From: Rhodoferax sp. U2-2l
Lineage (GTDB): Bacteria > Pseudomonadota > Gammaproteobacteria > Burkholderiales > Burkholderiaceae_C
Direction: 5' to 3'
Assembly (NCBI RefSeq): GCF_020594515.1
Contig: NZ_JAJCTH010000003.1
Location: 62,001 to 126,000, forward strand
Length of the DNA: 64,000 nt
The notes below the pieces were generated by a model. It was not told the origin of the DNA, did no database searches, and saw only the letters and a list, made by a program, of their open reading frames with translations. The position numbers and the translations under genes are program-made. Positions 56,425-64,000 of the stretch are shown here, piece by piece (the stretch's first letter is position 1; every line of letters begins with the position of its first letter).

Positions 56425-57897
56425 ATGACTGATACAAAATCTGTAGCGCAAAAGTCCCTTCTGGTAAGGGGTTATGAGGTTGTGATTGGTTTTGAGACCC
56501 ACGCCCAGCTGTCCACCCAATCCAAGATTTTCAGCCGCGCCGCCACCGCCTTTGGCGCCGAGCCCAACACGCAAGCCTGTGCCGTGGACCTGGCCTTGCC
56601 CGGCACGCTGCCGGTGATGAACAAGGGTGCGGTCGAGCGCGCCATTGAACTGGGCCTGGCGCTGGGCTCGCACATTGCACCGCGCAGCATTTTTGCCCGC
56701 AAGAACTACTTCTACCCCGATCTGCCCAAGGGCTACCAGATCAGCCAGTTCGAGATCCCGGTGGTGCAGGGCGGCTCGGTCGAGTTTTATTTGGGTGACG
56801 AGAAAAAGTCGGTGCGCCTTGTGCGCGCCCATCTCGAAGAAGACGCGGGCAAGTCCTTGCACGAGGACTTCATCGGCCAGACCGGCATTGACCTGAACCG
56901 CGCCGGCACGCCGCTGCTGGAGATCGTGACCGAGCCCGACATGCGCTCCACGGCTGAGGCGGTGGCCTACGCCAAAGAGCTGCACAAGATCGTCACCTGG
57001 ATCGGCATCTGCGACGGCAACATGCAGGAAGGCAGCTTCCGCTGTGACGCCAATGTGTCGGTGCGCAAGCCTGGCGAGCCCTTGGGCACGCGCCGCGAGA
57101 TCAAGAACCTCAACAGTTTCAAGTTCATGCAGCAGGCGATTGATTACGAGATCCGCTGGCAGATTGACGAACTCGAAGACGGCCGCGCCATCCAGCAGGC
57201 CACCGTGCTGTTCAACCCGGATAACGGTGAAACCCGCGCCATGCGCAGCAAGGAAGACGCCGCCGACTACCGCTATTTCCCCGACCCGGATCTGCCACCG
57301 CTGGTGATTGCGCCCGAGTGGGTGGAGCGCGTGCGGGCTGGCATGACCGAGCTGCCGCGTGTGATGGCGGCGCGTTTTGTCACAGACTACGGCTTGTCAG
57401 ACTATGACGCCACCGCCCTGACCCAGAGCCGCGAGGTGGCTGCTTATTTTGAAGCAGCGGCCCAAGCCTGCGGCCAGCCCAAGCTGGTCGGCAACTGGAT
57501 CATGGGTGAAATTTCGCGCCGCCTGAATGCCACGGAATCCGACATCAGCGCCTGCCCGGTCACGCCGACGCAACTTGGTCAGCTCGTCAGCCGGATCCAG
57601 GACGGCACCATCTCGAACAACGCTGCCAAACAGGTGATGGATGTGTTGTGGGCCGAGCCGCAAGCCCAGGTGGATGCGGTCATTGAGACCAAAGGCCTCA
57701 AACAGATGAACGACACCGGTGCTTTGGAAAAGATCGTTGACGCGGTGCTGGCTGCCAACCCGAAAAACGTGACCGAATTCCGCGCGGGCAATGCCAAGGC
57801 ATTGAACGCGCTGGTCGGCCAGATCATGAAGGGCAGCCAGGGCAAGGCCAACCCGCAGCAGGTCAACGACCTGCTCAAGCAAAAACTGGCGGGTTAA
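56425..57897 (+). CDS. gatB: Asp-tRNA(Asn)/Glu-tRNA(Gln) amidotransferase subunit B
   Basis: 490-aa kinase/transamidase subunit. The N-terminal core has [39 protein letters not shown] and [17 protein letters not shown]. The C-terminal YqeY-like tail includes [20 protein letters not shown]. The ATG at 56425 lies 10 nt after the gatA stop; an in-frame start overlapping gatA is rejected. Its TAA stop overlaps the stop of the convergent DUF4124 gene. Confidence 0.98.
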   Translation: MTDTKSVAQKSLLVRGYEVVIGFETHAQLSTQSKIFSRAATAFGAEPNTQACAVDLALPGTLPVMNKGAVERAIELGLALGSHIAPRSIFARKNYFYPDLPKGYQISQFEIPVVQGGSVEFYLGDEKKSVRLVRAHLEEDAGKSLHEDFIGQTGIDLNRAGTPLLEIVTEPDMRSTAEAVAYAKELHKIVTWIGICDGNMQEGSFRCDANVSVRKPGEPLGTRREIKNLNSFKFMQQAIDYEIRWQIDELEDGRAIQQATVLFNPDNGETRAMRSKEDAADYRYFPDPDLPPLVIAPEWVERVRAGMTELPRVMAARFVTDYGLSDYDATALTQSREVAAYFEAAAQACGQPKLVGNWIMGEISRRLNATESDISACPVTPTQLGQLVSRIQDGTISNNAAKQVMDVLWAEPQAQVDAVIETKGLKQMNDTGALEKIVDAVLAANPKNVTEFRAGNAKALNALVGQIMKGSQGKANPQQVNDLLKQKLAG

Positions 57898-58580
57898 TCC
57901 GGGCGGGCGGTCGAGGCGGGGGCCGCGCCCAGTTGCCACAGCGGTGCCAGGCGCTGCTGTTCGGCGTCAAAGCGGGCGTTCACGCGGGCCACCTCGGCGT
58001 CCTTGTCGGCCTGGAACCGACCCTGGACGGCCAGCGCCTGATCCACGTCGGTCAGTTGCGTGCGCAGTTTTTGCGGTGCCCGGCTAGGGTCTTTCTGATA
58101 AAAAGCCATTTCGTCAGCGAGTTTGGCCTTCTGGGCCTGTAGCGTCTTGATGCGCTCAACGGCCATCTGCCGACCCTGGCTGACCCGCATCAAGGCGTCC
58201 GCCCGTTCTTTCTCATGCGCTTCAGGGTTGGGGTAGCGGGTGAGCAAGGCCCGATCACGTCGTTTCTCTTCTTCCTGCCGGGCCTGTTCGGCTTGTTCGG
58301 CCTTGGTTTTGGCCTCGATCTCGCGCAGTTCCTTGGCCGTTGGCGTGGGCCCCAAACGGGCTTTGACGGTGCCGCTCGGGTTGAGAATGGTCTGCTCGCG
58401 GTCGCGACAGGCGGCGATGGGCCGGTCCGAGTTCAGCTTGCGGCCGTTGGCGTCGGTACAGGTGTAAATATCGCCGCTGGGCGGTGGTTCCGGCAGGGGT
58501 GCCTGGGCCAGTGCCACCCCCTGGCTCAGGCTCGCCAGCCAGCCCAAAGACCACACCCAAGTCCGTTGTCGGGCGCTCAT
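57894..58580 (-). CDS. DUF4124-domain exported protein
   Basis: 228-aa secreted protein. A signal peptide ends at about residue 26 (GVALAQA). The DUF4124 domain follows (about 35-75) with [20 protein letters not shown] and a CR-x-REQ segment. The rest is a charged, coiled-coil-like region ([20 protein letters not shown]). The function is unknown. Its ATG overlaps the pyrE stop by 4 nt, so it is translationally coupled to pyrE; its stop overlaps that of gatB. Confidence 0.88.
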   Translation of the reverse strand: MSARQRTWVWSLGWLASLSQGVALAQAPLPEPPPSGDIYTCTDANGRKLNSDRPIAACRDREQTILNPSGTVKARLGPTPTAKELREIEAKTKAEQAEQARQEEEKRRDRALLTRYPNPEAHEKERADALMRVSQGRQMAVERIKTLQAQKAKLADEMAFYQKDPSRAPQKLRTQLTDVDQALAVQGRFQADKDAEVARVNARFDAEQQRLAPLWQLGAAPASTARPD

Positions 58581-59287
58581 GCGGCATCGACGCCGTAGCG
58601 GTCACGGTAGGCCTGAACCTTGTCATGGGCATCGGTCAGGCCGGGAACCTGGTGGTGCTGCAGGTAGTCCATCAGATCACGCAGCCGGGCAATGGCGCAC
58701 ACCTGCAGGCCCAGCGTTTGCTGCACATATTGCACCGCGCTGTGGGCCACATCGTGGCCGTCTTCGGTGGCTTTTTCCTGCCGGTCCAGCGCAATCACCA
58801 CCGCATGCGCGGTGGCGCCTGCACGCTGGATCAGGGCGATGGATTCACGCACCGCGGTGCCTGCGGACATCACGTCATCCACGATCAACACCCGGCCCTG
58901 CAGCGGCGCGCCGACCAGCGTGCCGCCCTCGCCGTGGTCCTTGGCTTCCTTGCGGTTGTAGGCAAAGGGAACGTTTTTACCCAGGCGAGCCAGTTCCACC
59001 GCCAGGGCCGCGCCCAGTGGAATCCCCTTGTAGGCGGGGCCAAAAATCATGTCGAATTCGATGCCGCTGGCGAGCAGGCGCTGCGCATAAAATTGCGCCA
59101 GCTGGCCCAGCTTGGCCCCGTCATCGAACAGGCCTGCGTTAAAAAAATACGGGCTCAGCCGACCCGCTTTGGTTTTGAACTCGCCAAAACGCAGCACACC
59201 GGCCGCCACCGCAAATTGCACAAAATCCTGCGCCAGCTTGTCGGTCGACGGGTCTTGGCGGGTTTCGATCTCAACACCCTCTGACAT
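58577..59287 (-). CDS. pyrE: Orotate phosphoribosyltransferase
   Basis: 236-aa enzyme forming OMP from orotate and PRPP in pyrimidine synthesis. The PRPP-binding motif is RVLIVDDVMSAGTAVRES. Orotate-site motifs are FKTKAGRLSPYFFNAGLFDD, FGPAYKGIPLGAALAVELAR and NRKEAKDHGEGG. The ATG at 59287 has AAGGA upstream. It is divergent from the exonuclease III gene with at most 10 bp between the start codons. Confidence 0.97.
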   Translation of the reverse strand: MSEGVEIETRQDPSTDKLAQDFVQFAVAAGVLRFGEFKTKAGRLSPYFFNAGLFDDGAKLGQLAQFYAQRLLASGIEFDMIFGPAYKGIPLGAALAVELARLGKNVPFAYNRKEAKDHGEGGTLVGAPLQGRVLIVDDVMSAGTAVRESIALIQRAGATAHAVVIALDRQEKATEDGHDVAHSAVQYVQQTLGLQVCAIARLRDLMDYLQHHQVPGLTDAHDKVQAYRDRYGVDAA

Positions 59288-59297
59288 GGGGAAATCC

Positions 59298-60089
59298 TTG
59301 TTTAAATTAACCACTCTGAACCTCAACGGTATTCGTTCTGCCACCAGCAAAGGGCTGGAAGCCTGGATCAGCCGCACCGCGCCGGATTGTATTTGTGTGC
59401 AGGAAATCAAAGCCCAAGCGCCTGACCTGGCTGAGCGCTTTGAGCATCTGGCGGGCTTGCCAGGGTATTTTCACCTGGCGGATAAAAAAGGTTACTCGGG
59501 CGTCGGCATCTACAGTCGCGCCGAGCCCAGCGATGTTAATGCCGGTTTTGATGGTGGCGAGTTCGATGCGGAAGGCCGCTACCTGGAGCTGCGTTTTGAC
59601 ACGCCCAGCGCCAAGCGCTCCATCATCAGCTGTTACTTTCCCAGCGGTTCCTCGGGTGAGGAGCGCCAGCAGGCCAAGTTCCGCTTTCTGGATCTGATGT
59701 ACCCGCACCTTCAGCGGCTCAGAGGCGAGCGCGAGTTCGTGGTGTGCAGCGATGTCAACATCGCCCACCAGGCCATCGACCTGAAAAACTGGAAAAGCAA
59801 CCAGAAGAACTCGGGCTTCCTGCCCGAAGAACGTGCCTGGATGACCAAGCTGCTGAGCGAGGGCGGCCTGGTGGATGTGTACCGCCAATTGCATCCCGCC
59901 ACCACCGACGAGGCCTACACCTGGTGGAGCAACCGCGGCCAGGCCTATGCCAAGAATGTCGGGTGGCGGCTGGACTACCATTTGGCCACCCCGGCTTTTG
60001 CCGCACTGGCGCGTGGCGAAAACATCTTCAAGGAAGTGAAGTTCAGTGACCATGCGCCTCTGACTGTCGATTACGACTTCACGCTTTGA
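59298..60089 (+). CDS. xth: Exodeoxyribonuclease III
   Basis: 263-aa AP endonuclease/3'-5' exonuclease of base excision repair. Motifs are LTTLNLNGIRSATSKGLEAW, CVQEIKAQ, KGYSGVGIYSR, VVCSDVNIAHQAIDLKNW and the C-terminal KFSDHAPLTVDYDF. The start is taken as TTG 59298, because GGGGAAA lies just upstream and the family N-terminus begins here. ATG 59286 in the same frame would add four residues and overlap the pyrE start codon. The third motif DVNIAH and the SDH active site are intact. Confidence 0.95.
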   Translation: MFKLTTLNLNGIRSATSKGLEAWISRTAPDCICVQEIKAQAPDLAERFEHLAGLPGYFHLADKKGYSGVGIYSRAEPSDVNAGFDGGEFDAEGRYLELRFDTPSAKRSIISCYFPSGSSGEERQQAKFRFLDLMYPHLQRLRGEREFVVCSDVNIAHQAIDLKNWKSNQKNSGFLPEERAWMTKLLSEGGLVDVYRQLHPATTDEAYTWWSNRGQAYAKNVGWRLDYHLATPAFAALARGENIFKEVKFSDHAPLTVDYDFTL

Positions 60090-60182
60090 TCCGGCATCCG
60101 CAGGAACGTCAAAAGAGACAAGAGCGCCTGCCGTATCGGGACTAAGCGCGGGCGGTCTGCCGCGTCTTGCAGCTAGCAAACC

Positions 60183-61355
60183 TCAAAGGGGTACTTCGGG
60201 ACCTTCGAGAGTCTTAAGAACACTCATCCGGCCGCTGTAGGCTTCGGCAACGAACGGATCACTGACGCCGTAGATCCCGTGGCCGTCGCGAGCAAGGATA
60301 TTTGAATCCACCAGCATGGTGGCGACCTTCTGAATTTCCTCCGCGCTCACCGGACGGCCGAGTTCGGCGCTATATTCTTCTAGCGTAGCAGCGGAGAAAA
60401 GCTTCTTCACGCCCTGCCCACCTTGCTTGCACACGTAGCCAAAAACAGCCAAAGCCAGCGGACCGAGCTCGTCCAGTCGCGCCAGATCTATGCCGGCCGC
60501 CGATTGCCGCACGCCTTCGGTGATCGCGCGCAGATCCTGATCCGCATCCACGTAGTTCGGCAACTGCTGAAGCGCAAATAGTGCTTTCATGAGTTCCTCA
60601 GGCCGGCGCCCCAGTCGCACAAAGCAATCAAAGGCGACGGCTAGGGTTGGCGTCCTCACACCAAGATCTGCCTCTTCTAGCAGCCAACTTACAAAGTCGA
60701 TCTCCAAGACGGGAAAATCCTCCGACATGGCGCCGTTGAAGGCTTGCTTGCCCTTAATTGTGAGTTCACGGACTCGGGCGCGGTGCGACCCAGTGCCGAC
60801 GAACAGGAAGTACCCAGGTGTATCTGGGGTCAAGTTAATTTCATCGCGGGCAGCTTTGAGGGCGAGCAGCATGTTGTGACCGTCCTCCGAACCCAACGCA
60901 TGCTGGACTTCATCCACGATGACCACGACGTTGGTTCGGGCTAACCGCACGAGTTCGGAGAAAGCCCCCGCAAGAGTATTCCCTTCGTTCTTGCCGAGTT
61001 CTGTGAGACTAAAACTGAACTTGAAGCCAGCGGCGCCCACGTCTAGGCCTTTTAACCGTTTCAAGGTCCTCAGTGCCTTTGAGTCCGCGCGCTCCAGATC
61101 TGCCAGTGCCTTGCGCACTACAGCTAGCAGCAGGTCGCTCGGCTTGGCGGCTGTGTTGCTCCATAGGTCGACATACACAACGATGGCCCCTTGCGCCTCA
61201 AGCGCGGGAATCAGGTCACCGCGAAGGAACGTTGTCTTGCCGATTCGCCGCAATCCGCCCAAGAACAAACCAGAACGGACTTTTTTCATCAATCCTTTTG
61301 GTTGGAGCAATTGATCTGCCATCTCCGAAGCAAGTTTAGGCCGATGGAAAGTCAT
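60183..61355 (-). CDS. AAA-family ATPase with archaeal-type GxRRxGKT P-loop
   Basis: 390-aa ATPase. Walker A is GGLRRIGKTTFLRGDLIPAL (P-loop about 34-41), the ATPase_2/AAA_16-type G-x-R-R-x-G-K-T. Walker B is NVVVIVDEVQHALG. A helical middle part is followed by a winged-helix-like C-terminus (AATLEEYSAELGRPVSAEEI, VSDPFVAEAYSG). It is probably cytoplasmic; the function is unknown. Its codon use and GC content are visibly lower than its neighbours, and the region upstream is AT-rich, so it looks horizontally acquired. It is a lone gene convergent with xth. Confidence 0.85.
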   Translation of the reverse strand: MTFHRPKLASEMADQLLQPKGLMKKVRSGLFLGGLRRIGKTTFLRGDLIPALEAQGAIVVYVDLWSNTAAKPSDLLLAVVRKALADLERADSKALRTLKRLKGLDVGAAGFKFSFSLTELGKNEGNTLAGAFSELVRLARTNVVVIVDEVQHALGSEDGHNMLLALKAARDEINLTPDTPGYFLFVGTGSHRARVRELTIKGKQAFNGAMSEDFPVLEIDFVSWLLEEADLGVRTPTLAVAFDCFVRLGRRPEELMKALFALQQLPNYVDADQDLRAITEGVRQSAAGIDLARLDELGPLALAVFGYVCKQGGQGVKKLFSAATLEEYSAELGRPVSAEEIQKVATMLVDSNILARDGHGIYGVSDPFVAEAYSGRMSVLKTLEGPEVPL

Positions 61356-61496
61356 ATCTATCCTTTTTTATGATTCAGAGGTAATTATCTCCAACCCATA
61401 ATTTTTAGTAAACCTCCAAAATAGGGGGCGCGTGCAGCCCGCTTCAAACGAGTTCGTCGTGGTCGTAAAAGCATCGGCCTGGATGCAGTTTTTTGT
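61356..61496 (-). promoter_or_regulatory. AT-rich upstream region of the AAA ATPase gene
   Basis: About 80 bp directly upstream of the ATPase start are strongly AT-rich (including TTTTTTATGATT and AATTTTTAG), unlike the surrounding DNA, and presumably hold its promoter. The rest runs into the exonuclease III fragment and shows no recognisable gene. Confidence 0.4.
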
Positions 61497-61613
61497 CGCA
61501 TCGGCTACCACCAGGCCACCCCCGCCTGGGCGGCCAAGGCGCAGTCCATCGCTATTTACAAAGGCGAGAAATTTTCAGACCATGCGCCCGTCACCGTGGA
61601 ATACGCTCTCTGA
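61497..61613 (+). pseudogene. C-terminal fragment of a second exonuclease III
   Basis: Thirty-nine codons read RIGYHQATPAWAAKAQSIAI, then YKGEKFSDHAPVTVEYAL and a stop. This is the end of an exonuclease III: R-I-x-Y-x-x-A-T-P and the catalytic S-D-H-A-P are all there. The upstream two thirds are missing. It differs from the C-terminus of the intact xth (LDYHLATPAFAALARG ... FSDHAPLTVDYDF), so it is not a recent duplicate. It lies on the far side of the AAA ATPase gene. Confidence 0.8.
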
Positions 61614-61767
61614 AATGAGAGCGCCCAATCGTTTTGGCATCAAGGCTCAAGGCTAATCTTGGGCTGTCAAGTCTGACTGACACCCGGTCCGCACAATCGT
61701 CAACTTCATGCAATGTCCCAGCCCTAGAATGATCAGGGTTTCTACTAACGAACTTATCGGGATCATC

Positions 61768-62514
61768 ATGACAGCACGTCTTACCAACAAGGTTTCCATC
61801 ATCACTGGCGCGGCCCAGGGCATTGGCCTGGCAACGGCGCTGAAGTTCGCCCAAGAAGGCGCCACCGTGATTGTTTGCGATGTCAAGCAAGCCGGTGTGG
61901 ACGAAGCCGTGGCGCAGTGCCGCGCAGCTGGCGCCACCGCAGAAGGTTTTGTCATGGACGTGACCAACCGCGCCGTGGTGGACGATGTGGTGGCCCAGGT
62001 CAAGGCCAAGTTTGGCCGCATCGACGTGCTGGTCAACAACGCCGGGATCACCATGGATTCCAGCCTGAAGAAGATGACCATCGAGCAGTTCGACAAGGTC
62101 ATCGACGTGAACCTGCGTGGTGTGTTCCATTGCACCCAGGCCGTGGCTGACGGCATGGTGGCCCAAGGCAGCGGCGTGATCCTGAACGCCAGCTCCATCG
62201 TCGGCTTGTACGGCAACTTTGGCCAGACCAACTACGCCGCTACCAAGTTTGGCGTGATCGGGTTCACCAAGACCTGGGCGCGTGAGATGGGTGGCAAGGG
62301 CGTGCGCATCAACGCCGTGGCGCCCGGCTTCATTGCCACACCCATGGTGGCTGCGATGCCCGAAAAAGTGCTGGCCGACCTGAGCGCCAAGGTGCACATG
62401 CGCCGCATCGGCAAGCCCGAGGAAATCGCCAACGTCTACGCCTTCCTGGCCAGCGACGAAGCCAGCTACATCAACGGTGAGTGCATCGAAGTCTCGGGCG
62501 GCATCTCGCTTTAA
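61768..62514 (+). CDS. Short-chain dehydrogenase/reductase, FabG/acetoacetyl-CoA reductase type
   Basis: 248-aa NAD(P)-dependent SDR. The cofactor motif is [20 protein letters not shown], with NNAG in [17 protein letters not shown]. The catalytic Ser-Tyr-Lys is in [21 protein letters not shown]. The C-terminus [15 protein letters not shown] is FabG-like. It could act as 3-oxoacyl-ACP reductase, acetoacetyl-CoA reductase (PhaB-like) or on another keto substrate. ATG 61768 gives the family length; a start at 61708 is not supported. Confidence 0.92.
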   Translation: MTARLTNKVSIITGAAQGIGLATALKFAQEGATVIVCDVKQAGVDEAVAQCRAAGATAEGFVMDVTNRAVVDDVVAQVKAKFGRIDVLVNNAGITMDSSLKKMTIEQFDKVIDVNLRGVFHCTQAVADGMVAQGSGVILNASSIVGLYGNFGQTNYAATKFGVIGFTKTWAREMGGKGVRINAVAPGFIATPMVAAMPEKVLADLSAKVHMRRIGKPEEIANVYAFLASDEASYINGECIEVSGGISL

Positions 62515-62556
62515 GTGATGTGAGCCTGTTGCGGGCTCAGCGTGCGCTTTGTCCAG

Positions 62557-62598
62557 GCGCCACTTCCAGCAGCCTTGTGCTAGCGGGTGGCGCTTTTT
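62557..62598 (+). terminator. Rho-independent terminator after the SDR gene
   Basis: GCGCCAC at 62557-62563 pairs with GTGGCGC at 62587-62593, followed by five T. It lies 43 nt after the stop codon. A smaller hairpin (GAGCC/GGCTC) precedes it. Confidence 0.8.
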
Positions 62599-62702
62599 CA
62601 TGTCCAGAAGTTTCCGGCGCACTTTTGACGTAACCCCCCTTGGGCCAAGTGTTCACGTGGTTCAATACACGTTGTTGGCCATCCAAGCGCCTGAAGGCAG
62701 GG

Positions 62703-62724
62703 ATCCCGGGTCGCTGCCCGGGAT
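62703..62724. repeat. Short palindromic repeat (ATCCCGGG/CCCGGGAT)
   Basis: ATCCCGGG and CCCGGGAT separated by TCGCTG, flanked by GG and GACC. It resembles the dispersed GGATCCCGGGTC...CCCGGGATGAC element found in many proteobacterial genomes. It sits 43 bp upstream of the TerC-family gene. Confidence 0.45.
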
Positions 62725-62766
62725 GACCACTCAAAGACGACGGCCTGATTTTTCACGTTAACGCTC

Positions 62767-63486
62767 ATGGAACTTTTTACTGCCCCCTGGTGGTCGGCCC
62801 TGTTGGTCATCGTGGTGATTGACCTGGTGCTGGCAGGCGACAACGCCATCGTGATTGCGCTGGCCGCGCGCAACCTGCCGCCACATCTGAAAAACCTGGC
62901 GATTGTGTCGGGCAATGTGGGCGCATTTGCGGTGCGCGCGATGATGGCATTTGGCACCGTCTGGCTGCTGCAGGTGCCGGGGCTGTTGCTGATCGGCGGC
63001 CTGGGCCTGGTGTGGGTGGCGTACCAATTGCTGGCCGATGATGCGCAAGAGAAGCCCGGTGACCCCGTGGCCTACACCTTCTGGGGCGCGATGAAAATCA
63101 TCATCGTGGCCGATGCCCTGATGGGGGTCGACAACGTGCTGGGGGTGGTTGGCGCCGCGCATGGCGCGCTGGAGCTGGTGGTGATTGGCCTGCTGATCAG
63201 CGTGCTGATTGTGGTGTTTGGCAGCACCCTGGTGCTGCGCTTGGTGGAGCGTTTCCCCCTCATTGTTCAGGTGGGGGGTGCCGTGCTGGCCCTGACAGCG
63301 GCCAAAATGATTGTGAGCGAGCCTTTGCTGAAGGATATCTTCGGCCCGTTTCACGGCGATGTGGCGGCCGAGCCGCTGCAGGCCACGGCCCGCTGGGTGG
63401 TCTATGTGCTGGTGATCGGGGGGGTGTTGATGGCCGGTTGGTGGAAAAAGCGCGGCGCGCAGGTCAGCCAGCAACTGGGGGGGTAA
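62767..63486 (+). CDS. TerC-family integral membrane protein (YjbE type)
   Basis: 239-aa membrane protein with about seven hydrophobic segments. The TerC signature is the N-terminal VVIDLVLAGDNAIVIALAAR and its inverted repeat IIIVADALMGVDNVLGVVGA; these acidic segments resemble metal-ion sites. The family is linked to manganese export and tellurite resistance. It is preceded by a 168-bp gap after the SDR terminator in which no manganese riboswitch fold was apparent by eye. A small membrane protein gene follows after 24 nt. Confidence 0.92.
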   Translation: MELFTAPWWSALLVIVVIDLVLAGDNAIVIALAARNLPPHLKNLAIVSGNVGAFAVRAMMAFGTVWLLQVPGLLLIGGLGLVWVAYQLLADDAQEKPGDPVAYTFWGAMKIIIVADALMGVDNVLGVVGAAHGALELVVIGLLISVLIVVFGSTLVLRLVERFPLIVQVGGAVLALTAAKMIVSEPLLKDIFGPFHGDVAAEPLQATARWVVYVLVIGGVLMAGWWKKRGAQVSQQLGG

Positions 63487-63510
63487 GCACTTTGTGCTAA
63501 TCTGGCCCGC

Positions 63511-63849
63511 ATGAAACTCATCCTCAAATGGCTGCTCAGCGCGGCCGCCCTGTTGGCCGTGGCTTATATCTACCCCGGGGTGGTGGTGGCCAGCTTTGGT
63601 TCGGCCTTGCTGGCGGCCTTGATCATCGGGCTGTTCAACATGGTGCTGCGACCGGTGCTGGTGCTGCTGACGCTGCCGGTGACGGTGATCACGCTGGGGC
63701 TGTTCCTATTTGTCATCAACGCGCTGATGTTCTGGGCGGCCTCCGGTGTGCTGACCGGCTTCCATGTGCAGGGTTTTGGCGCGGCGCTGCTGGGCTCGCT
63801 GATTTACTCCGCGATGGGGCTGGTGATTGACGCGGTTCTCAAGGATTAA
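63511..63849 (+). CDS. Phage-holin-superfamily-IV (YvlD-like) small membrane protein
   Basis: 112-aa protein with four hydrophobic segments (about 4-24, 29-50, 52-75, 88-108), including AALIIGLFNMVLRPVLVLLT and LPVTVITLGLFLFVINALMF. This pattern is that of the PF04020 family, annotated as 4-TM phage holin superfamily IV but common on chromosomes away from prophages; no prophage genes are nearby. The role is unknown. It may be co-transcribed with the TerC gene. Its 3' end overlaps the convergent gene by 11 nt. Confidence 0.88.
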   Translation: MKLILKWLLSAAALLAVAYIYPGVVVASFGSALLAALIIGLFNMVLRPVLVLLTLPVTVITLGLFLFVINALMFWAASGVLTGFHVQGFGAALLGSLIYSAMGLVIDAVLKD

Positions 63850-64000
63850 CCGCTTGCTGTTTCAGTAGCGCCTCTATTTGCCGCTGGCGCGTGTCGATGA
63901 TGGACGCGTCGATATGGTCGGCTGAACTCCCCCCTGTTGGATTGGCGCGCATCAGGTCTTGTGCGGCGCGCAGGCGGTCCATCGCGCCGGTGTAGTCCAG
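63839..64000 (-). CDS. C-terminus of an unidentified protein (partial)
   Basis: An open frame entering from the right edge and ending at TGA (63841-63839). The 53 visible residues include AMDRLRAAQDLMRANPTGGS and IIDTRQRQIEALLKQQAVNP, a charged, probably helical tail. It is too short to assign to a family. Its 3' end overlaps the preceding gene by 11 nt. Confidence 0.6.
   Translation of the reverse strand: MDYTGAMDRLRAAQDLMRANPTGGSSADHIDASIIDTRQRQIEALLKQQAVNP

Noticed and set aside
62599-62766. Manganese (yybP-ykoY) riboswitch ahead of the TerC-family gene
   Set aside because: The conserved motif elements could not be found by eye; only a short palindromic repeat is present. A covariance-model search would settle it.

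Overview
The window is a high-GC chromosomal segment from a betaproteobacterium. It most resembles Comamonadaceae (Rhodoferax/Polaromonas-like). This rests on gene content and order (recA-recX, sucCD, pilT-pilU with divergent yggS, mreBCD-mrdA, gatCAB, pyrE-xth, rsmI/yraN-diaA-dolP) and on protein style; no database was consulted. No rRNA, tRNA, CRISPR array or complete insertion sequence was found.

Layout. 1-7.4 kb is housekeeping: a TctDE/QseBC-type two-component pair, a MarR regulator, recA behind a LexA-like box, recX, argC, and sucC-sucD ending in a clear terminator. 7.5-11.6 kb is an operon of a short leader ORF, a PP2C phosphatase, an FHA protein and a GAF-fused GspE/PilB-type ATPase; it looks like a phospho-signalling module attached to a secretion or pilus motor and is the most promising poorly described system here. 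11.7-18.4 kb holds an acetyl-CoA hydrolase/transferase, an M48 protease, rsmI divergent from yraN-diaA-dolP (the E. coli yra cluster without lpoA) and a beta-hydroxyacid dehydrogenase. 18.4-21.4 kb has pilU, pilT and yggS.

21.4-39.7 kb is dominated by amino-acid catabolism and its sensing. It contains a dgcA/dgcN-like D-amino-acid pair opposite an orphan polar-amino-acid binding protein, LuxR and Lrp/AsnC regulators, a periplasmic-binding/PAS/GGDEF/EAL sensor, PutA, two chemoreceptors, arginase, and an AsnC regulator divergent from a lysine-dehydrogenase-like protein followed by an aminoadipate-semialdehyde dehydrogenase. Several divergent promoters there carry perfect inverted repeats that look like operators.

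39.7-45.6 kb is a gene-poor, lower-GC accessory patch with decaying genes. It has a KaiB-domain remnant interrupted by TGA and coupled by ATGA to a 1215-aa PAS/GAF/GGDEF/EAL/REC/PAS protein, then an NsrR-like palindrome ahead of a hemerythrin gene, and a possible HD-GYP fragment. 45.6-60 kb returns to core genes: rhodanese, GMC oxidoreductase, TSUP permease, diguanylate cyclase, the mreBCD-mrdA cell-shape operon (no rodA beside mrdA), gatCAB, a DUF4124 protein, pyrE and exonuclease III. At 60.2-61.6 kb a lower-GC AAA ATPase gene sits next to xth and is followed by a second, orphan exonuclease III C-terminus, suggesting an insertion or replacement at this locus. The window ends with an SDR reductase, a TerC-family membrane protein, a small 4-TM protein and the tail of an unidentified gene.
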